Shown: piece by piece, positions 7,610 through 17,400 of the stretch
Layout of the letters: every line of letters begins with the position of its first letter
How positions within the stretch are numbered: the stretch's first letter is position 1
Assembly (NCBI RefSeq): GCF_014190805.1
Contig: NZ_JACHVQ010000007.1
Span: 1-64,000, forward strand
Direction of reading: 5' to 3'
DNA from: Flexivirga oryzae
GTDB lineage: Bacteria > Actinomycetota > Actinomycetes > Actinomycetales > Dermatophilaceae
Length of the DNA: 64,000 bases
The notes under the pieces: generated by a model
Seen by the model: only the letters and a program-made list of their open reading frames with translations
Told to the model about the DNA's origin: nothing
Database searches by the model: none
Translations under genes and position numbers: made by a program

Positions 7610-10539
7610 GCACGACCGAACGGGCCGTCGCCGCCCCGCCGGGGCCGTCCACCGGGAACAATGGCGATGTGATCCCCGACTCCGCACCCGCCGGGCCGAT
7701 CTTCGGCCGCGACGGGGAGATCGACGACTTCGCACAGTTGCTGCGTGACCCGGCGAAGTCGTCGATCACCCTGCTCGGCGGGGACGCCGGCATCGGCAAG
7801 ACGCGCCTCGTGCAGGAGGTCGCCGCCAGCTGCCGGGCCGCGGGAGGGATCGTGCTCGTCGGGCGATGCCTCGACCTGGGTGACAGCTCCGCGGCATACC
7901 TACCGATCACCGACATCGCCCGCGCGCTCCACGCAGTGCCCGGCGCGGCGGGTCGAGAGACCGTCACCCCCACCGAAGCGCTCCGCCCGCTGGAGTTCTT
8001 CGAGTCGGTCGCCACGATGCTCGACCAGCTCGCCGACTTCGCTCCGGCCCTCGTGGTGCTGGAGGACGTCCACTGGGCCGACCGCGCCACCCGGGAACTG
8101 CTGACCTACCTGTTCACCCGCAACGTGCCGCCCGGCGTGCATGTCGTGGCGACCTACCGCACCGACGACCTGCACCGGCGGCACCCGCTGCGGCCCACGC
8201 TGGCCGAGTGGTCCCGGCTGCCGACCGTGCGGCGGGTCCTGCTCAACCCGCTCGACGCGGACCCCGCGCGCGCCCTCGTCGACCACCTCCACCCGAGTTT
8301 CGACGACCACGACGCCGGCGAGATCATCCGCCGCTCCGGCGGGAACCCGTTCTTCACCGAGGAGCTCGTCAACGCCTCGATGCAGCATGACGGTTTCGGC
8401 GGATCCGCCCTCCCCAGCGACCTCGCCGACCTGCTGCTGGTCCGCACCGACTCGCTCGACGACGACCCGCGCAGAGTGCTCCGCGCGGTGGCCGTCGCGG
8501 GCTCCTTGGCGTCCGACACCGCGATCCAGTTCCTCGCCGACCTGCCTCCGGAGCGACTGCACGGCGCGCTGCGCGCCGCCATCGACGCACATCTCCTGGT
8601 CACGACTCCCGACGGCAACTACGCCTTCCGGCACGCGCTGCTGGCCGAGGCCGTGTATGACGACCTGCTGCCCGGCGAACGAATCCGCTTGCACGACAAG
8701 CTGACCGACGTACTCCTCGAACGCGCCGAGCCGGCCGAGGCCTCGATGCTCGCGATGCACGCCGAGAAGGCCTGCCGTTTCGACGCTGCGTTGCGCGCCC
8801 GCCTGACTGCCGGCAAGGAGGCGCTCGACACCGCAGCGCCGTCCAACGCGGCCCGCCACTTCGAGAAGGCGATCGCGATCGCGGCCGGCCACCCGGACGT
8901 GACCGGGGTGCCGGACGACCTGTCCGAGCGCGCCGCCGAGGCACTCCTCACCGCCGGCGACCCGCACCGCGCCGCCGACCTGATCCGCGACGTGCTGCGC
9001 TCCTTCTGCGGCAGCCCGCTGGACCGCGCCCGCCTCCTGCGGCTCTACCTGTCCGCCCTGCTGCTGACCGACCTGCCGACCATGCACACGCGGCTCGGCG
9101 TCGAGGACCTTCCGGACGACGCGGACGAGCTGCTCGACATCGCGATCGGCTGGTCCCGGGACGGCGGCGACAAGGTGCTGCTCGGCCAGCTGCTCGCACT
9201 GAAGGCGCACTACCTGCTGGCGTTCGGGCGGTACGAGGCGGCGACGGTCACCGCCAGCGACGCCCTCGCGATCGGGCGCACGGTCGACGAACCGTCGATC
9301 ATCAGCGATGCCATGACGACACAGGCGAAGCTGGACGGCATCGCGGGTGACCTGACCTCCGCCCTGGCCACCCTGGAGCAGGTGCGGGTGCAGGCGGCGG
9401 CCGACGGTGACATCCGCGCCGAGCTCCGCGCCCTGCACCAGCTCGCCGGCCTGCTGGCCCGGACCGACCAGTACCGCCGCGCGGCTGCCACCTTCGCCGA
9501 GGCGATCCGCCGGGCCGCGGAACTGCAGGCACGGACGGAGTTGTACGGCATCGACGCGATCATCTTCGCCGCAATGCTCGCGGCGAAGCTGGGCGACTGG
9601 ACCCGCGTCGACGAACTGCTGGCCGAGACCGACGACCTGCCACCGATGGCGAGGGCATCTTCCATGGCGGCGGGCGTGACCGTCGACGTGGCCCGTGGTC
9701 GCTTCGACGAGGTGCGCGCCGCGCACGAAGAGCTGCGACCCCGTTGGCGCCAGGACATGTTCATCCTGGTCAACGACGCACCGGGGATGATCGACGTCCT
9801 GGGGTCCTCCGGCGACCTCGACGGCGCCGCCGCCATGTATGACGATGCCACCGAGACCGTCCGGAAGGTGTGGCGCCTCTCGGTGTTCGACGCGCAGATC
9901 CGCATGACGGCACTGCTGCTCACCCACCTGGCGGATGCCGTCGCGTCCAAACCGCGTGAGGTAGCGGTCTGGGAGGACCGGGTGGAGCAGCTCCACGCGA
10001 CCCTTCAGGCAGTGCTCTCGGTGCGCGGCAAACGCGAGTCGCTCGGCCTGGAGTCGCAGGCGTGGTTCGCGCGGGCATGCGCCGAGCTCGCCCGGTTCGC
10101 CGGCGACAGCGACGAGGCGATCGTCGAATACCGAAGAGCCGTGGACCTGTTCACCGAGGCAGAGTTTCCCTACGAGCAGGTGTTCGCCGAGCTGCTGCTC
10201 TCCCGGGCGCTCTACTCGAGCGGCGACCGGGAAGAAGCACGCGCCTTTGCCGACCACGCTCTCGAGACGGCGCGGCGACTCGGGGCGACGCATCTCATCG
10301 CCCAGTTGCGCAGCGGTCGCGCGCGAGGCGAGGCCGCCCGCAACACCACTCTCACACCACGCGAGCAGGACGTCCTCGACCTCGTCGCGGCCGGTATGAC
10401 GAACGGCCAGATCGCGACCAAGCTGTTCATCAGCACCAAGACCGCGAGCGTCCACGTGTCGAACATCCTGGCGAAGGTGGATGCATCCACCCGCACCGAG
10501 GCCGTGGACGTCGCGCGGCAACGCGGACTGCTGGACTGA
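7606..10539 (+). CDS. LAL-type LuxR-family transcriptional regulator with AAA ATPase
   Basis: A large ATP-dependent activator of 977 residues. Walker A is GGDAGIGKT (58-66) and the Walker B-like strand is ALVVLEDVHWAD (near 147-158). A long TPR-like helical region fills the middle. The C-terminal LuxR helix-turn-helix spans about 915-977: LTPREQDVLDLVAAGMTNG, then IATKLFISTKTASVHVSNIL. This is the standard MalT/LAL layout, in which the central region senses a ligand and ATP drives assembly. It is coupled to the small gene upstream and ends four bases before the stop of the convergent hydrolase gene. No regulon can be inferred, though the flanking peptidase operon and SDR operon are candidates. 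Confidence 0.9.
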   Translation: MSTTERAVAAPPGPSTGNNGDVIPDSAPAGPIFGRDGEIDDFAQLLRDPAKSSITLLGGDAGIGKTRLVQEVAASCRAAGGIVLVGRCLDLGDSSAAYLPITDIARALHAVPGAAGRETVTPTEALRPLEFFESVATMLDQLADFAPALVVLEDVHWADRATRELLTYLFTRNVPPGVHVVATYRTDDLHRRHPLRPTLAEWSRLPTVRRVLLNPLDADPARALVDHLHPSFDDHDAGEIIRRSGGNPFFTEELVNASMQHDGFGGSALPSDLADLLLVRTDSLDDDPRRVLRAVAVAGSLASDTAIQFLADLPPERLHGALRAAIDAHLLVTTPDGNYAFRHALLAEAVYDDLLPGERIRLHDKLTDVLLERAEPAEASMLAMHAEKACRFDAALRARLTAGKEALDTAAPSNAARHFEKAIAIAAGHPDVTGVPDDLSERAAEALLTAGDPHRAADLIRDVLRSFCGSPLDRARLLRLYLSALLLTDLPTMHTRLGVEDLPDDADELLDIAIGWSRDGGDKVLLGQLLALKAHYLLAFGRYEAATVTASDALAIGRTVDEPSIISDAMTTQAKLDGIAGDLTSALATLEQVRVQAAADGDIRAELRALHQLAGLLARTDQYRRAAATFAEAIRRAAELQARTELYGIDAIIFAAMLAAKLGDWTRVDELLAETDDLPPMARASSMAAGVTVDVARGRFDEVRAAHEELRPRWRQDMFILVNDAPGMIDVLGSSGDLDGAAAMYDDATETVRKVWRLSVFDAQIRMTALLLTHLADAVASKPREVAVWEDRVEQLHATLQAVLSVRGKRESLGLESQAWFARACAELARFAGDSDEAIVEYRRAVDLFTEAEFPYEQVFAELLLSRALYSSGDREEARAFADHALETARRLGATHLIAQLRSGRARGEAARNTTLTPREQDVLDLVAAGMTNGQIATKLFISTKTASVHVSNILAKVDASTRTEAVDVARQRGLLD

Positions 10540-10543
10540 ACCG

Positions 10544-11341
10544 TCAGCCCTGCGCCAACCGATCGCGGATCTCCGCGCCGATGCGTCGCATTCGTTCCAT
10601 GACGGACAGCAACCCGGGCGCGGACCCGTCGGTCGGCCAGTTGGCGATCGCGGCGTAGCCGACCGCTCGGCCGCCGCTGCGCACGACGCCGACGTCGGCG
10701 CGGATGCCGTCGTCCGTGCCGGTCTTGTTGACCAGCGCCGGGTGGACGTCCTCGTCGATCGTGTTGTGTGCCAGCGGGTCCTCCAGGAAGGCCGACGCCA
10801 CCATCGACAGATCGGTGCTGAGCGACATCCACTCCTCGACGCGCGGCGAGATGCCCCCGTCATACAACCGGCGCAGGTAGGCGATCAGCGACGCGGCGCT
10901 GGCCCGGGAAAGCGTCGGCGGGGTGCCGGGAACCGAGAGGTCACGGGCCTCACCACTCACGTAGTCGAGCAACTCCATCGGTCCCACACCGATCGAAGCA
11001 CCGTACGCAGCAACGGAATCCAGGCCGACAAGGTCCAGCAGGACGTTGGTGGCGAGGTTGTCACTGACGGCTCCGACCAGCCGGCAGGCGTCGACGACCG
11101 TGAGGTCCCGCTGGTCGAGCGTGTGCCACAGCCCGGAGTCGCGCACGAAGCGCGCACCGTCCTTCGTGACGCGGTGATCGGCGGCGAGCGCTCCGGCGTC
11201 GATCCGGCGTGCCACCTCGCCGAGCAGCAACAGCTTCCCGACCGAGGCGGTCTTCAACACCGTGTGAGGGGACTGCTCCAGCCAGGGCTGCGGATTGGGC
11301 TCGTCGAGTGGAACGACGAGCACGGACCAGTTGATGTTCAT
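10544..11341 (-). CDS. Class A beta-lactamase-fold serine hydrolase, cytoplasmic
   Basis: The 265-residue protein has the penicillin-recognising triad: S33-V-G-K36 (SxxK), S93-D94-N95 (SDN) and K206-T207-G208 (KTG). The omega-loop ExxLN motif that carries the deacylating Glu of true class A beta-lactamases is not visible in the segment after SDN (around 120-150). There is no signal peptide. Both points argue against drug resistance and for a DD-peptidase-like, esterase or amidase activity in the cytoplasm. The start overlaps the pepN stop (ATGA), making it the last gene of the htpX-pepN-pepN operon. Confidence 0.75.
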   Translation of the reverse strand: MNINWSVLVVPLDEPNPQPWLEQSPHTVLKTASVGKLLLLGEVARRIDAGALAADHRVTKDGARFVRDSGLWHTLDQRDLTVVDACRLVGAVSDNLATNVLLDLVGLDSVAAYGASIGVGPMELLDYVSGEARDLSVPGTPPTLSRASAASLIAYLRRLYDGGISPRVEEWMSLSTDLSMVASAFLEDPLAHNTIDEDVHPALVNKTGTDDGIRADVGVVRSGGRAVGYAAIANWPTDGSAPGLLSVMERMRRIGAEIRDRLAQG

Positions 11342-13809
11342 CCGAATCTCTCCTGCGAGCGTAGGTGTTCCCGCAAGCTGCTGGTCCCGTCGACGAACGA
11401 GCGGCGCACGCCCGCGGGAAGCTCACCGGCGAGGGCTCGCTCGGCCAGTTCGACGGTGCGTTGCTCGACGACGCTCACCGGGAATCCTTCCCGGGTCAGC
11501 AGATGCAGCAGCATGTCACCGAGCGTGCCGGACAGCTGCGGCAGCTCCTCGAAGAAGCGCTCGACGTAGGGACGCGTGAACTGCTGATCGGAGTGGCCGA
11601 AGAAGTTGGCGGCAACGGCGCTCAGTTCGTGGCTGTTCGGTCGGTCCGACGAGGTGAGCCGCGCCCAGGCCGCCGCCTTGGCCGCCTCGGTCGGGATGCG
11701 GGTGCGGGCAGCGATCGCGCGCAGCACACCGCTGACGGACGGGTCCTTCTCCTGCCAGGAGTCGATCTCGTCGTCATCGACCTCGCCGAGCGATGCCAGC
11801 CGCCCGATGACCGACCACCGGAACTGGTCGTCGCCCACCAGGAATTCGGGCAGGTCGCGGCCGGCCGCCCAGCCGCGCAGCAGTGACACGTCGGCGGAGG
11901 TTCTCGCGACCAGCCGCGCGGCGGTGAGCCGGCGGGAGTCACTGATGCCCTCCAGCTCGAGCACCGTGCGTCCGGTGCGGGCAATACGTTCCAGCGCGCT
12001 CGGGGTCCGGGCGGGAGAGAAGTAGCGGCCCGGCATGAACAACGACGCGAACATCGCTACGGCTTCGAGCAGCGGCTCGACCTCTTCGTGCGGCCAGGCC
12101 GCGTCGAAGACGTCGAGCGCGGTGGCGGGGTCGACCGTCCCCAGCGCCAGTCCGTTCAACAGGGCGGACCACACCACACCGCGCACGGTCGGGTCCGAGA
12201 TCGCCGGCAGCTCGTCCGGGATCGACCGCTGTGCCGCCTCGTCCAACGCGCCGATCGCCCAGGTGCGGTCGGTTGCGTTGGGCACCAACAGCTTCGGCGA
12301 TGCACCGAGGTCCAGACCGTGCACCCGGGTACGGTCGGCGTCGATCCGCACATCGGCCCGGCCCAGCTCGATCCCGCCACCGAAAGCGGCAACGTCCGTG
12401 ACGTGCGGACGTTGCGCAGGACGGTCCGCCGGGGTGGTCCGCTCGATCGTGACGGTGTCACCGTCCACGCGCGCCGCGAGGACATCGGTGCCGGCGGTCA
12501 GCAGCCAGCCTCGGGACCAGTCGTCGAGGTCGAGGCCGCTGGCAGCGCTCATGGATTGCAGGAAGTCGTGGAGGGTGGCGTTCCCGAACTCGTGCGCTCG
12601 CAGGTAGTTCCGGACCCCCGCCAGGAACGTGTCCTCCCCCAGGTAGGCAGCGAGCTGGCGCAGTGCGGACGCGCCCTTCGGGTAGGTGATGCCGTCGAGG
12701 TTCTCCAGGGCCGCGCGAGCGTCCGGCGCGGGTGACCCGGCGATCGGGTGGGTGGACGGTGCGCGGTCGGCGGCATACCCCCAGTTCTTCCTCGTGGCCG
12801 AGAAGTCCACCCACGCCTCGGTGAATTCGGTTGCCTCCGCGGTGCACTGCTGCGCGAGGAACTCGGCGAACGACTCGTTGAGCCAGAGATCGTCCCACCA
12901 CTGCATGGTGACCAGGTCGCCGAACCACATGTGCGCCATCTCGTGCACGACGACCACTGCGCGCAGCAGATGCTCGGCGCGGGATGCACGGCCGGGGAAG
13001 ATGAACTCGTCGCGGAACGTGACGCAACCCGGGTTCTCCATTGCGCCCATGTTGAATTCGGGCACGAACACCTGGTCGTACTTCCCCCACGGGTAGCGGA
13101 TGCCGTAGACCCGGTGGTAGTAGTCGAACCCCTGGCCGGTGACCGTGAAGATCTCGTCGGCCTGTTCGCGCAACCGCTCTGCGAGCGTCGCCCGGGCGTA
13201 GATCCCGAGCGAGATCCCGTCGTGCTCGCCGGTCTGCACGGCGAACGGGCCGGCGCAGACGGTGAAGAAGTAGGTCGCGATCGGCTTGGTCTCCGCGAAG
13301 CTGTGCAGCCCGTCCCGGGTGTCGGTGCCGGCGCCGTTGGCGATGACCCGCCAGTCCTCCGGCGCCTTCACCCGCACCCGGTACGGCGCCTTCAGATCCG
13401 GTTGCTCGAAGCAGGCGTAGATCCGGCCGGCCGACGAGGACGACGGACTGGCGTAGAGGTAGGTCCGGCCGTCCTCGGGATCGACCGTGTGCTGCATGCC
13501 CTCGCCGTCGTGGACGTAGGCCATGCTCGCCTCGACGACGAGCACGTTGTGCTCCTGCAGTCCGTCGAGCCACAGTCTGCCGTCACGGACGGCAGACTGC
13601 CCGATCACGGTGCCGTTCAACACGATCGACGTGACGTCGTGCGGGATCAGTTCGACGAAGGTCGAGGCCCCAGGGGTTCGGCAGTCGAAGGCGAGCTCGG
13701 TCCGGGATCCGAAGAGTTCGTCACCGAGGGTGAAGTCCAGGGTCACGTCGTACGACGAGACCTCGATCAGGGCCTTGCGCTCCTCTGACTCGGTGCGCAG
13801 CAGCGACAT
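11338..13809 (-). CDS. pepN: Aminopeptidase N (M1), second tandem copy
   Basis: A zinc aminopeptidase of 823 residues that removes N-terminal residues from peptides in the cytoplasm. GAMEN (255-259) binds the substrate amino terminus, and HEMAH (289-293) with E312 forms the zinc site. The C-terminal half is the ERAP1-like helical domain. The ATG at 13809 gives MSLLRTESEERKALI, colinear with the other copy's MGSLLRTEAQERAALI; the open frame further upstream lies inside that gene. It follows the first pepN by 5 bp and is translationally coupled to the hydrolase downstream. The two copies are clearly diverged paralogs, especially in the C-terminal half. Confidence 0.92.
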   Translation of the reverse strand: MSLLRTESEERKALIEVSSYDVTLDFTLGDELFGSRTELAFDCRTPGASTFVELIPHDVTSIVLNGTVIGQSAVRDGRLWLDGLQEHNVLVVEASMAYVHDGEGMQHTVDPEDGRTYLYASPSSSSAGRIYACFEQPDLKAPYRVRVKAPEDWRVIANGAGTDTRDGLHSFAETKPIATYFFTVCAGPFAVQTGEHDGISLGIYARATLAERLREQADEIFTVTGQGFDYYHRVYGIRYPWGKYDQVFVPEFNMGAMENPGCVTFRDEFIFPGRASRAEHLLRAVVVVHEMAHMWFGDLVTMQWWDDLWLNESFAEFLAQQCTAEATEFTEAWVDFSATRKNWGYAADRAPSTHPIAGSPAPDARAALENLDGITYPKGASALRQLAAYLGEDTFLAGVRNYLRAHEFGNATLHDFLQSMSAASGLDLDDWSRGWLLTAGTDVLAARVDGDTVTIERTTPADRPAQRPHVTDVAAFGGGIELGRADVRIDADRTRVHGLDLGASPKLLVPNATDRTWAIGALDEAAQRSIPDELPAISDPTVRGVVWSALLNGLALGTVDPATALDVFDAAWPHEEVEPLLEAVAMFASLFMPGRYFSPARTPSALERIARTGRTVLELEGISDSRRLTAARLVARTSADVSLLRGWAAGRDLPEFLVGDDQFRWSVIGRLASLGEVDDDEIDSWQEKDPSVSGVLRAIAARTRIPTEAAKAAAWARLTSSDRPNSHELSAVAANFFGHSDQQFTRPYVERFFEELPQLSGTLGDMLLHLLTREGFPVSVVEQRTVELAERALAGELPAGVRRSFVDGTSSLREHLRSQERFG

Positions 13810-13814
13810 CCGGC

Positions 13815-16352
13815 TCAGCCTTCCGTTGCGACGGGGGTGGAGGCGGTCGCACCGAACCGCTGGTGCGCCAGCAGGGCCCGATCGAGCCGGTCCAGTGCAT
13901 CCGTGAGCGATCGGCGAACGCCTGCGGTGTTGTCCGGTGACGCGATCGCCGTGCGTGCGGCGTCGGCGACGGCGGGCTCGATGACGCGATGCGGGAACGC
14001 CGCGATGACGAACTTCTCCGCCGCCATGTCGCCATACCGCTGCGGCACCTCGGGCAGCTCGGCGAAGAACCGGTCGGCGTAACCGCGCAACAGCTCGGTC
14101 GCGTCGTTCTCGCCGTAACCGTCGAAGAACCCTTCCGCCACGGCGAGCCCCTCGTAGTTGGACAGTTTCGACTCCCCGTAGAGCTGGTTCCACGCCCACG
14201 CCTTGGCCGACTCGGTCGGCAGCGCCGCCCGGGCGCGCAGCTCGGACAGGTGGCCGCTCATGCTGCTGTCCGCGGACGCGACCCGGTCGATCTGCGCACC
14301 GTCGAGATGACCCATGCTCGCCGAGCGACGGACGACGGCCCAGCCGAAGTCCTTGTCGCCCGAGGCGGCCGTCGGCCGACCTTCGTCGGCCGCCCACCGG
14401 GCCAACAGCTCGGCATCCGAGGTGGTTGCTGCGACGAGCCGTGCCGCTGCCAGGGCGGCCGGGGACGCACCGTCGACGAGTTCCAGCTTCCTGCGACCCG
14501 CGTCCCGGATCGTCGCTAGCGCAGCAGCCGAATCATGCTGCGGCACAAGACGATAGGGGTAGAACGCCCGGACCAGTCCGCCGAGGACGTCACTCAGTGA
14601 GGAGACGGTTTCGTGCGGCCAGCACACACCGAAGATCTGCACGACCCGTCGCGGATCGATCCGTCCGGTGTCGGCCCCGCCGAGGAGCGCTGACCAGATG
14701 CTGAGGCGGATCAGCGGGTCCGGCGCTGCCACCAGCGCATCCTGCACGGCGGCCAGCGACTGCTCGTCGAGCACGGTGGTCGCCCAGGTGAGGTCCGACG
14801 AGTTCGGCAACAAGAGGGCTGCGCGGGGCGTGCCGACCAGCTCCGGGACCTCGGTACGTGCCGATGCGGCGTGCAGCCGCACCGTGCCTGTCGCAACCCC
14901 ACCCTCGACCGCGGCCAGATCGAGCACGTGGGAACGCGTCACCGGGTCGTCCTGCGGCGGGGTGACGACCAGTTCGGCACGGGTGATCGTGCCGTCCCGC
15001 TGCTCGACGTCCAGGCGGATGTCGTCCACTCCTGAGCTGCGCAGCCAGCCCTGCGTCCAGTCGACCAGCGACCGACCGCTCGCGTCCTCGACCGCGCCGA
15101 GGAAGTCGGTCATCGTCGCGTTGCCGAACCGGTGGTCCGACAGGTGCTTGCGTACACCGGAGAGGAACGCCTCGTCACCGACGTACGCCGCGAGCTGACG
15201 GAGCGCGGAAGCGCCCTTGGCGTAGGAGATGCCGTCGAAGTTGGTCAGCGCCGACTCCGCGTCGGGGGCGGGTGCCCCGGCGATCGGGTGCGTCGACGGG
15301 CTCCGGTCGACGCCATACCCCCAGGTCTTGCGGGTGATCCCGAAGTCGACCCAGGCCTCGTCGTACCGGGTGGCCTCTGCCGTGGTGCGGTGCGCCATGT
15401 ACTCGGCGAACGACTCGTTGAGCCAGAGGTCGTCCCACCACTGCATGGTGACCAGGTCACCGAACCACATGTGCGCCATCTCGTGGGCGATCGTGTTGGC
15501 CCGGGTGAACAGCTGGGTCCGGGTGTGGGCGCCGCGGAAGACATAGGTGTCGCGCAGCGTGACGCACCCGGGGTTCTCCATCGCGCCGGCGTTGAACTCG
15601 GGGACGAAGAACTGGTCGTACTTGCCCCAGGGGTAACGGATCCCGAAGAGCTGGTGGTAGTAGTCGAAGGACTGCTTGGTGACCTCGAAGATGTCGTCGC
15701 GCTGCTCGCGCAGCCGGTCGCCGAGGGATGCCCGGACGTAGATGCCGAGTGGTATGCCGTCGTGCTCGTCGGTCTCGACGGCATACGGGCCCGCACAGAC
15801 GGTCACGAAATAGGTCGCGAGCGGTGGCGTGGTGGCGAGGGTCCACTGCCCGGGGCCGGTGCGCTCGACCGCTCCGTTGCCGGCCACGACCCAGTCCTGC
15901 GGCGCACGGACCCGCACGTCGTACGGTGCCTTCAGGTCGGGCTGGTCGAAGCACGCGAAGATCGACGGGCCGGCATCCAGGAACGCCATTCCGTAGACGT
16001 AGTGCTTCCCGTCCTCCGGGTCGACCGCGCGGTGCAGGCCCTCTCCGTCCTGGCGGTACCGCATCTGCGCGACCACCCGCACGGTGTTGTCCGTGGCCAG
16101 CCCGGCGAGGTTCACCCGCCGGTCCTGCACCGACGCGGGGTCGACCGGCTCACCGTTGAGCGTGATCGAGGTGACCGACTCGGCGTCGACGTCCAGGAAC
16201 GTGGACGCGCCCGGCTCTCGGCAGGTGAAACCGATGGTGACGTCGGACCCGAAGGTCTCCTCCCCCTGGTCGAGGTCGAGAGCCAGGTCGTAGCCCGTGA
16301 CGTCGATCAGCGCGGCGCGCTCCTGCGCCTCGGTGCGCAACAAAGAACCCAT
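13815..16352 (-). CDS. pepN: Aminopeptidase N (M1), first tandem copy
   Basis: An M1 metallopeptidase of 845 residues: GAMEN (256-260), HEMAH (290-294), third zinc ligand E313 in WLNESFAEY. The ERAP1-like C-terminal domain ends near 840. Length fits the actinobacterial PepN family (about 840-870). It starts 40 bp after htpX on the same strand and is followed by a second pepN. Keeping two intact, diverged copies suggests different peptide preferences. Both catalytic sites look complete. Confidence 0.93.
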   Translation of the reverse strand: MGSLLRTEAQERAALIDVTGYDLALDLDQGEETFGSDVTIGFTCREPGASTFLDVDAESVTSITLNGEPVDPASVQDRRVNLAGLATDNTVRVVAQMRYRQDGEGLHRAVDPEDGKHYVYGMAFLDAGPSIFACFDQPDLKAPYDVRVRAPQDWVVAGNGAVERTGPGQWTLATTPPLATYFVTVCAGPYAVETDEHDGIPLGIYVRASLGDRLREQRDDIFEVTKQSFDYYHQLFGIRYPWGKYDQFFVPEFNAGAMENPGCVTLRDTYVFRGAHTRTQLFTRANTIAHEMAHMWFGDLVTMQWWDDLWLNESFAEYMAHRTTAEATRYDEAWVDFGITRKTWGYGVDRSPSTHPIAGAPAPDAESALTNFDGISYAKGASALRQLAAYVGDEAFLSGVRKHLSDHRFGNATMTDFLGAVEDASGRSLVDWTQGWLRSSGVDDIRLDVEQRDGTITRAELVVTPPQDDPVTRSHVLDLAAVEGGVATGTVRLHAASARTEVPELVGTPRAALLLPNSSDLTWATTVLDEQSLAAVQDALVAAPDPLIRLSIWSALLGGADTGRIDPRRVVQIFGVCWPHETVSSLSDVLGGLVRAFYPYRLVPQHDSAAALATIRDAGRRKLELVDGASPAALAAARLVAATTSDAELLARWAADEGRPTAASGDKDFGWAVVRRSASMGHLDGAQIDRVASADSSMSGHLSELRARAALPTESAKAWAWNQLYGESKLSNYEGLAVAEGFFDGYGENDATELLRGYADRFFAELPEVPQRYGDMAAEKFVIAAFPHRVIEPAVADAARTAIASPDNTAGVRRSLTDALDRLDRALLAHQRFGATASTPVATEG

Positions 16353-16391
16353 GGATGCGAGCTTGTCACGTCGACACGGTCGAGGTGGGTC

Positions 16392-17270
16392 TCACCCTCT
16401 GATCTGCCGGCCGTAGGCCTGCTCCTCCAGCCGCTTCACGCGTTCGGTGGTCGGCGGGTGGGTCGACATCAGCCGCGAAACGTCCTGTGCCCTGAAGGGG
16501 TTGGCGATCATCATGTGGCTGGCGTTGACGACCTTGGGCTCCGGCGCCAGCGGGATCTGGGCCGTCCCCGCCTCGAGCTTGCGCAACGCGGACGCGAGCG
16601 CGAGCGGGTCGCCCGTGAGCTTCGAGCCGTCCTCGTCCGCGTCGTACTCGCGGGTCCGGCTGATCGCCAGCTGGATCATGCTGGCCGCCACCGGTGCGAG
16701 GAACGCCATCGCGAGCATCGCCAGCGGGTTGGGCCGGTCGTCGTCGTTGCTCCCGCCGCCGAACATGCCGAACCACATCATCATCTGTGCGATGGAGGTG
16801 ATGATGCCGGCCAGTGCCGCGGCGATCGACGAGGTGAGGATGTCACGGTTGTAGACGTGCATCAGCTCGTGCCCGAGGACGCCGCGCAGCTCGCGTTCGT
16901 CCAGCAGCTCGAGGATGCCCTGGGTGCAGCACACCGCGGCGTGCTGCGGGTTGCGTCCGGTGGCGAACGCGTTGGGCGCGTCGGTCGGGGAGATGTAGAG
17001 CTGCGGCATCGGCTTGCCCGCCTTGGTCGACAGCTCACGGACGATGCGGTACATCTCCGGCGCCTGGATCTCACTGACCGGGTAGGCGCGCATCGCCTTG
17101 ATGGCCAGCTTGTCGGAGTTCCAATAGCTGTATGCCGTGGTGGCTACACCGATCAGCGCGAAGATCCAGATGTAGCGCCCGCCTGCGACCAGCGCGCCGA
17201 TCGCGAGCAGGACGACCCAGATGCCGCCGAACAACGCGGCCGTCTTCAGGCCGTTGTAGTGACGGTGCAT
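16392..17270 (-). CDS. htpX: HtpX-like M48 membrane metalloprotease
   Basis: A membrane-bound zinc protease of 292 residues for membrane protein quality control. Two N-terminal transmembrane helices (about 9-50) are followed by HELMH (134-138) as the zinc motif and a hydrophobic pair near 145-195. The third-ligand region is EYDADEDG. The ATG at 17270 is used; a TTG three codons earlier is possible. It is the first gene of the peptidase cluster and lies 130 bp after nuoN, separated by a 22-nt tandem repeat. Placing a membrane protease after a large membrane-complex operon is suggestive but may be chance. Confidence 0.88.
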   Translation of the reverse strand: MHRHYNGLKTAALFGGIWVVLLAIGALVAGGRYIWIFALIGVATTAYSYWNSDKLAIKAMRAYPVSEIQAPEMYRIVRELSTKAGKPMPQLYISPTDAPNAFATGRNPQHAAVCCTQGILELLDERELRGVLGHELMHVYNRDILTSSIAAALAGIITSIAQMMMWFGMFGGGSNDDDRPNPLAMLAMAFLAPVAASMIQLAISRTREYDADEDGSKLTGDPLALASALRKLEAGTAQIPLAPEPKVVNASHMMIANPFRAQDVSRLMSTHPPTTERVKRLEEQAYGRQIRG

Positions 17271-17316
17271 ACCAGGCAAACGCGCCTGACCACCTGGTTT
17301 GTTCCGGAAACCCGAC

Positions 17317-17400
17317 GGCCGAGCCCGTCCACCGAGATGGCCGAGCCCGTCGACCTAGATGGCCGAGCCCGTCCACCGAGATGGCCGAGCCCGTCGAGGT
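17317..17400. repeat. 22-nt tandem repeat between nuoN and htpX
   Basis: Units starting GGCCGAGCCCGTC occur at 17317, 17339, 17361 and 17383: three full 22-nt copies and a partial fourth that abuts the nuoN stop. Copies alternate between CCACCGAGAT and GACCTAGAT/GAGGTCA endings. Units are contiguous without spacers, so this is not a CRISPR. It may act as a terminator or operon boundary, or mark replication slippage. Confidence 0.7.

Noticed and set aside
10544..11341. Beta-lactam resistance gene
   Set aside because: No signal peptide and no visible ExxLN omega-loop motif. The operon context is cytoplasmic peptidases.
17317..17400. Possible CRISPR array
   Set aside because: Repeat units are contiguous without unique spacers and no cas genes are nearby.
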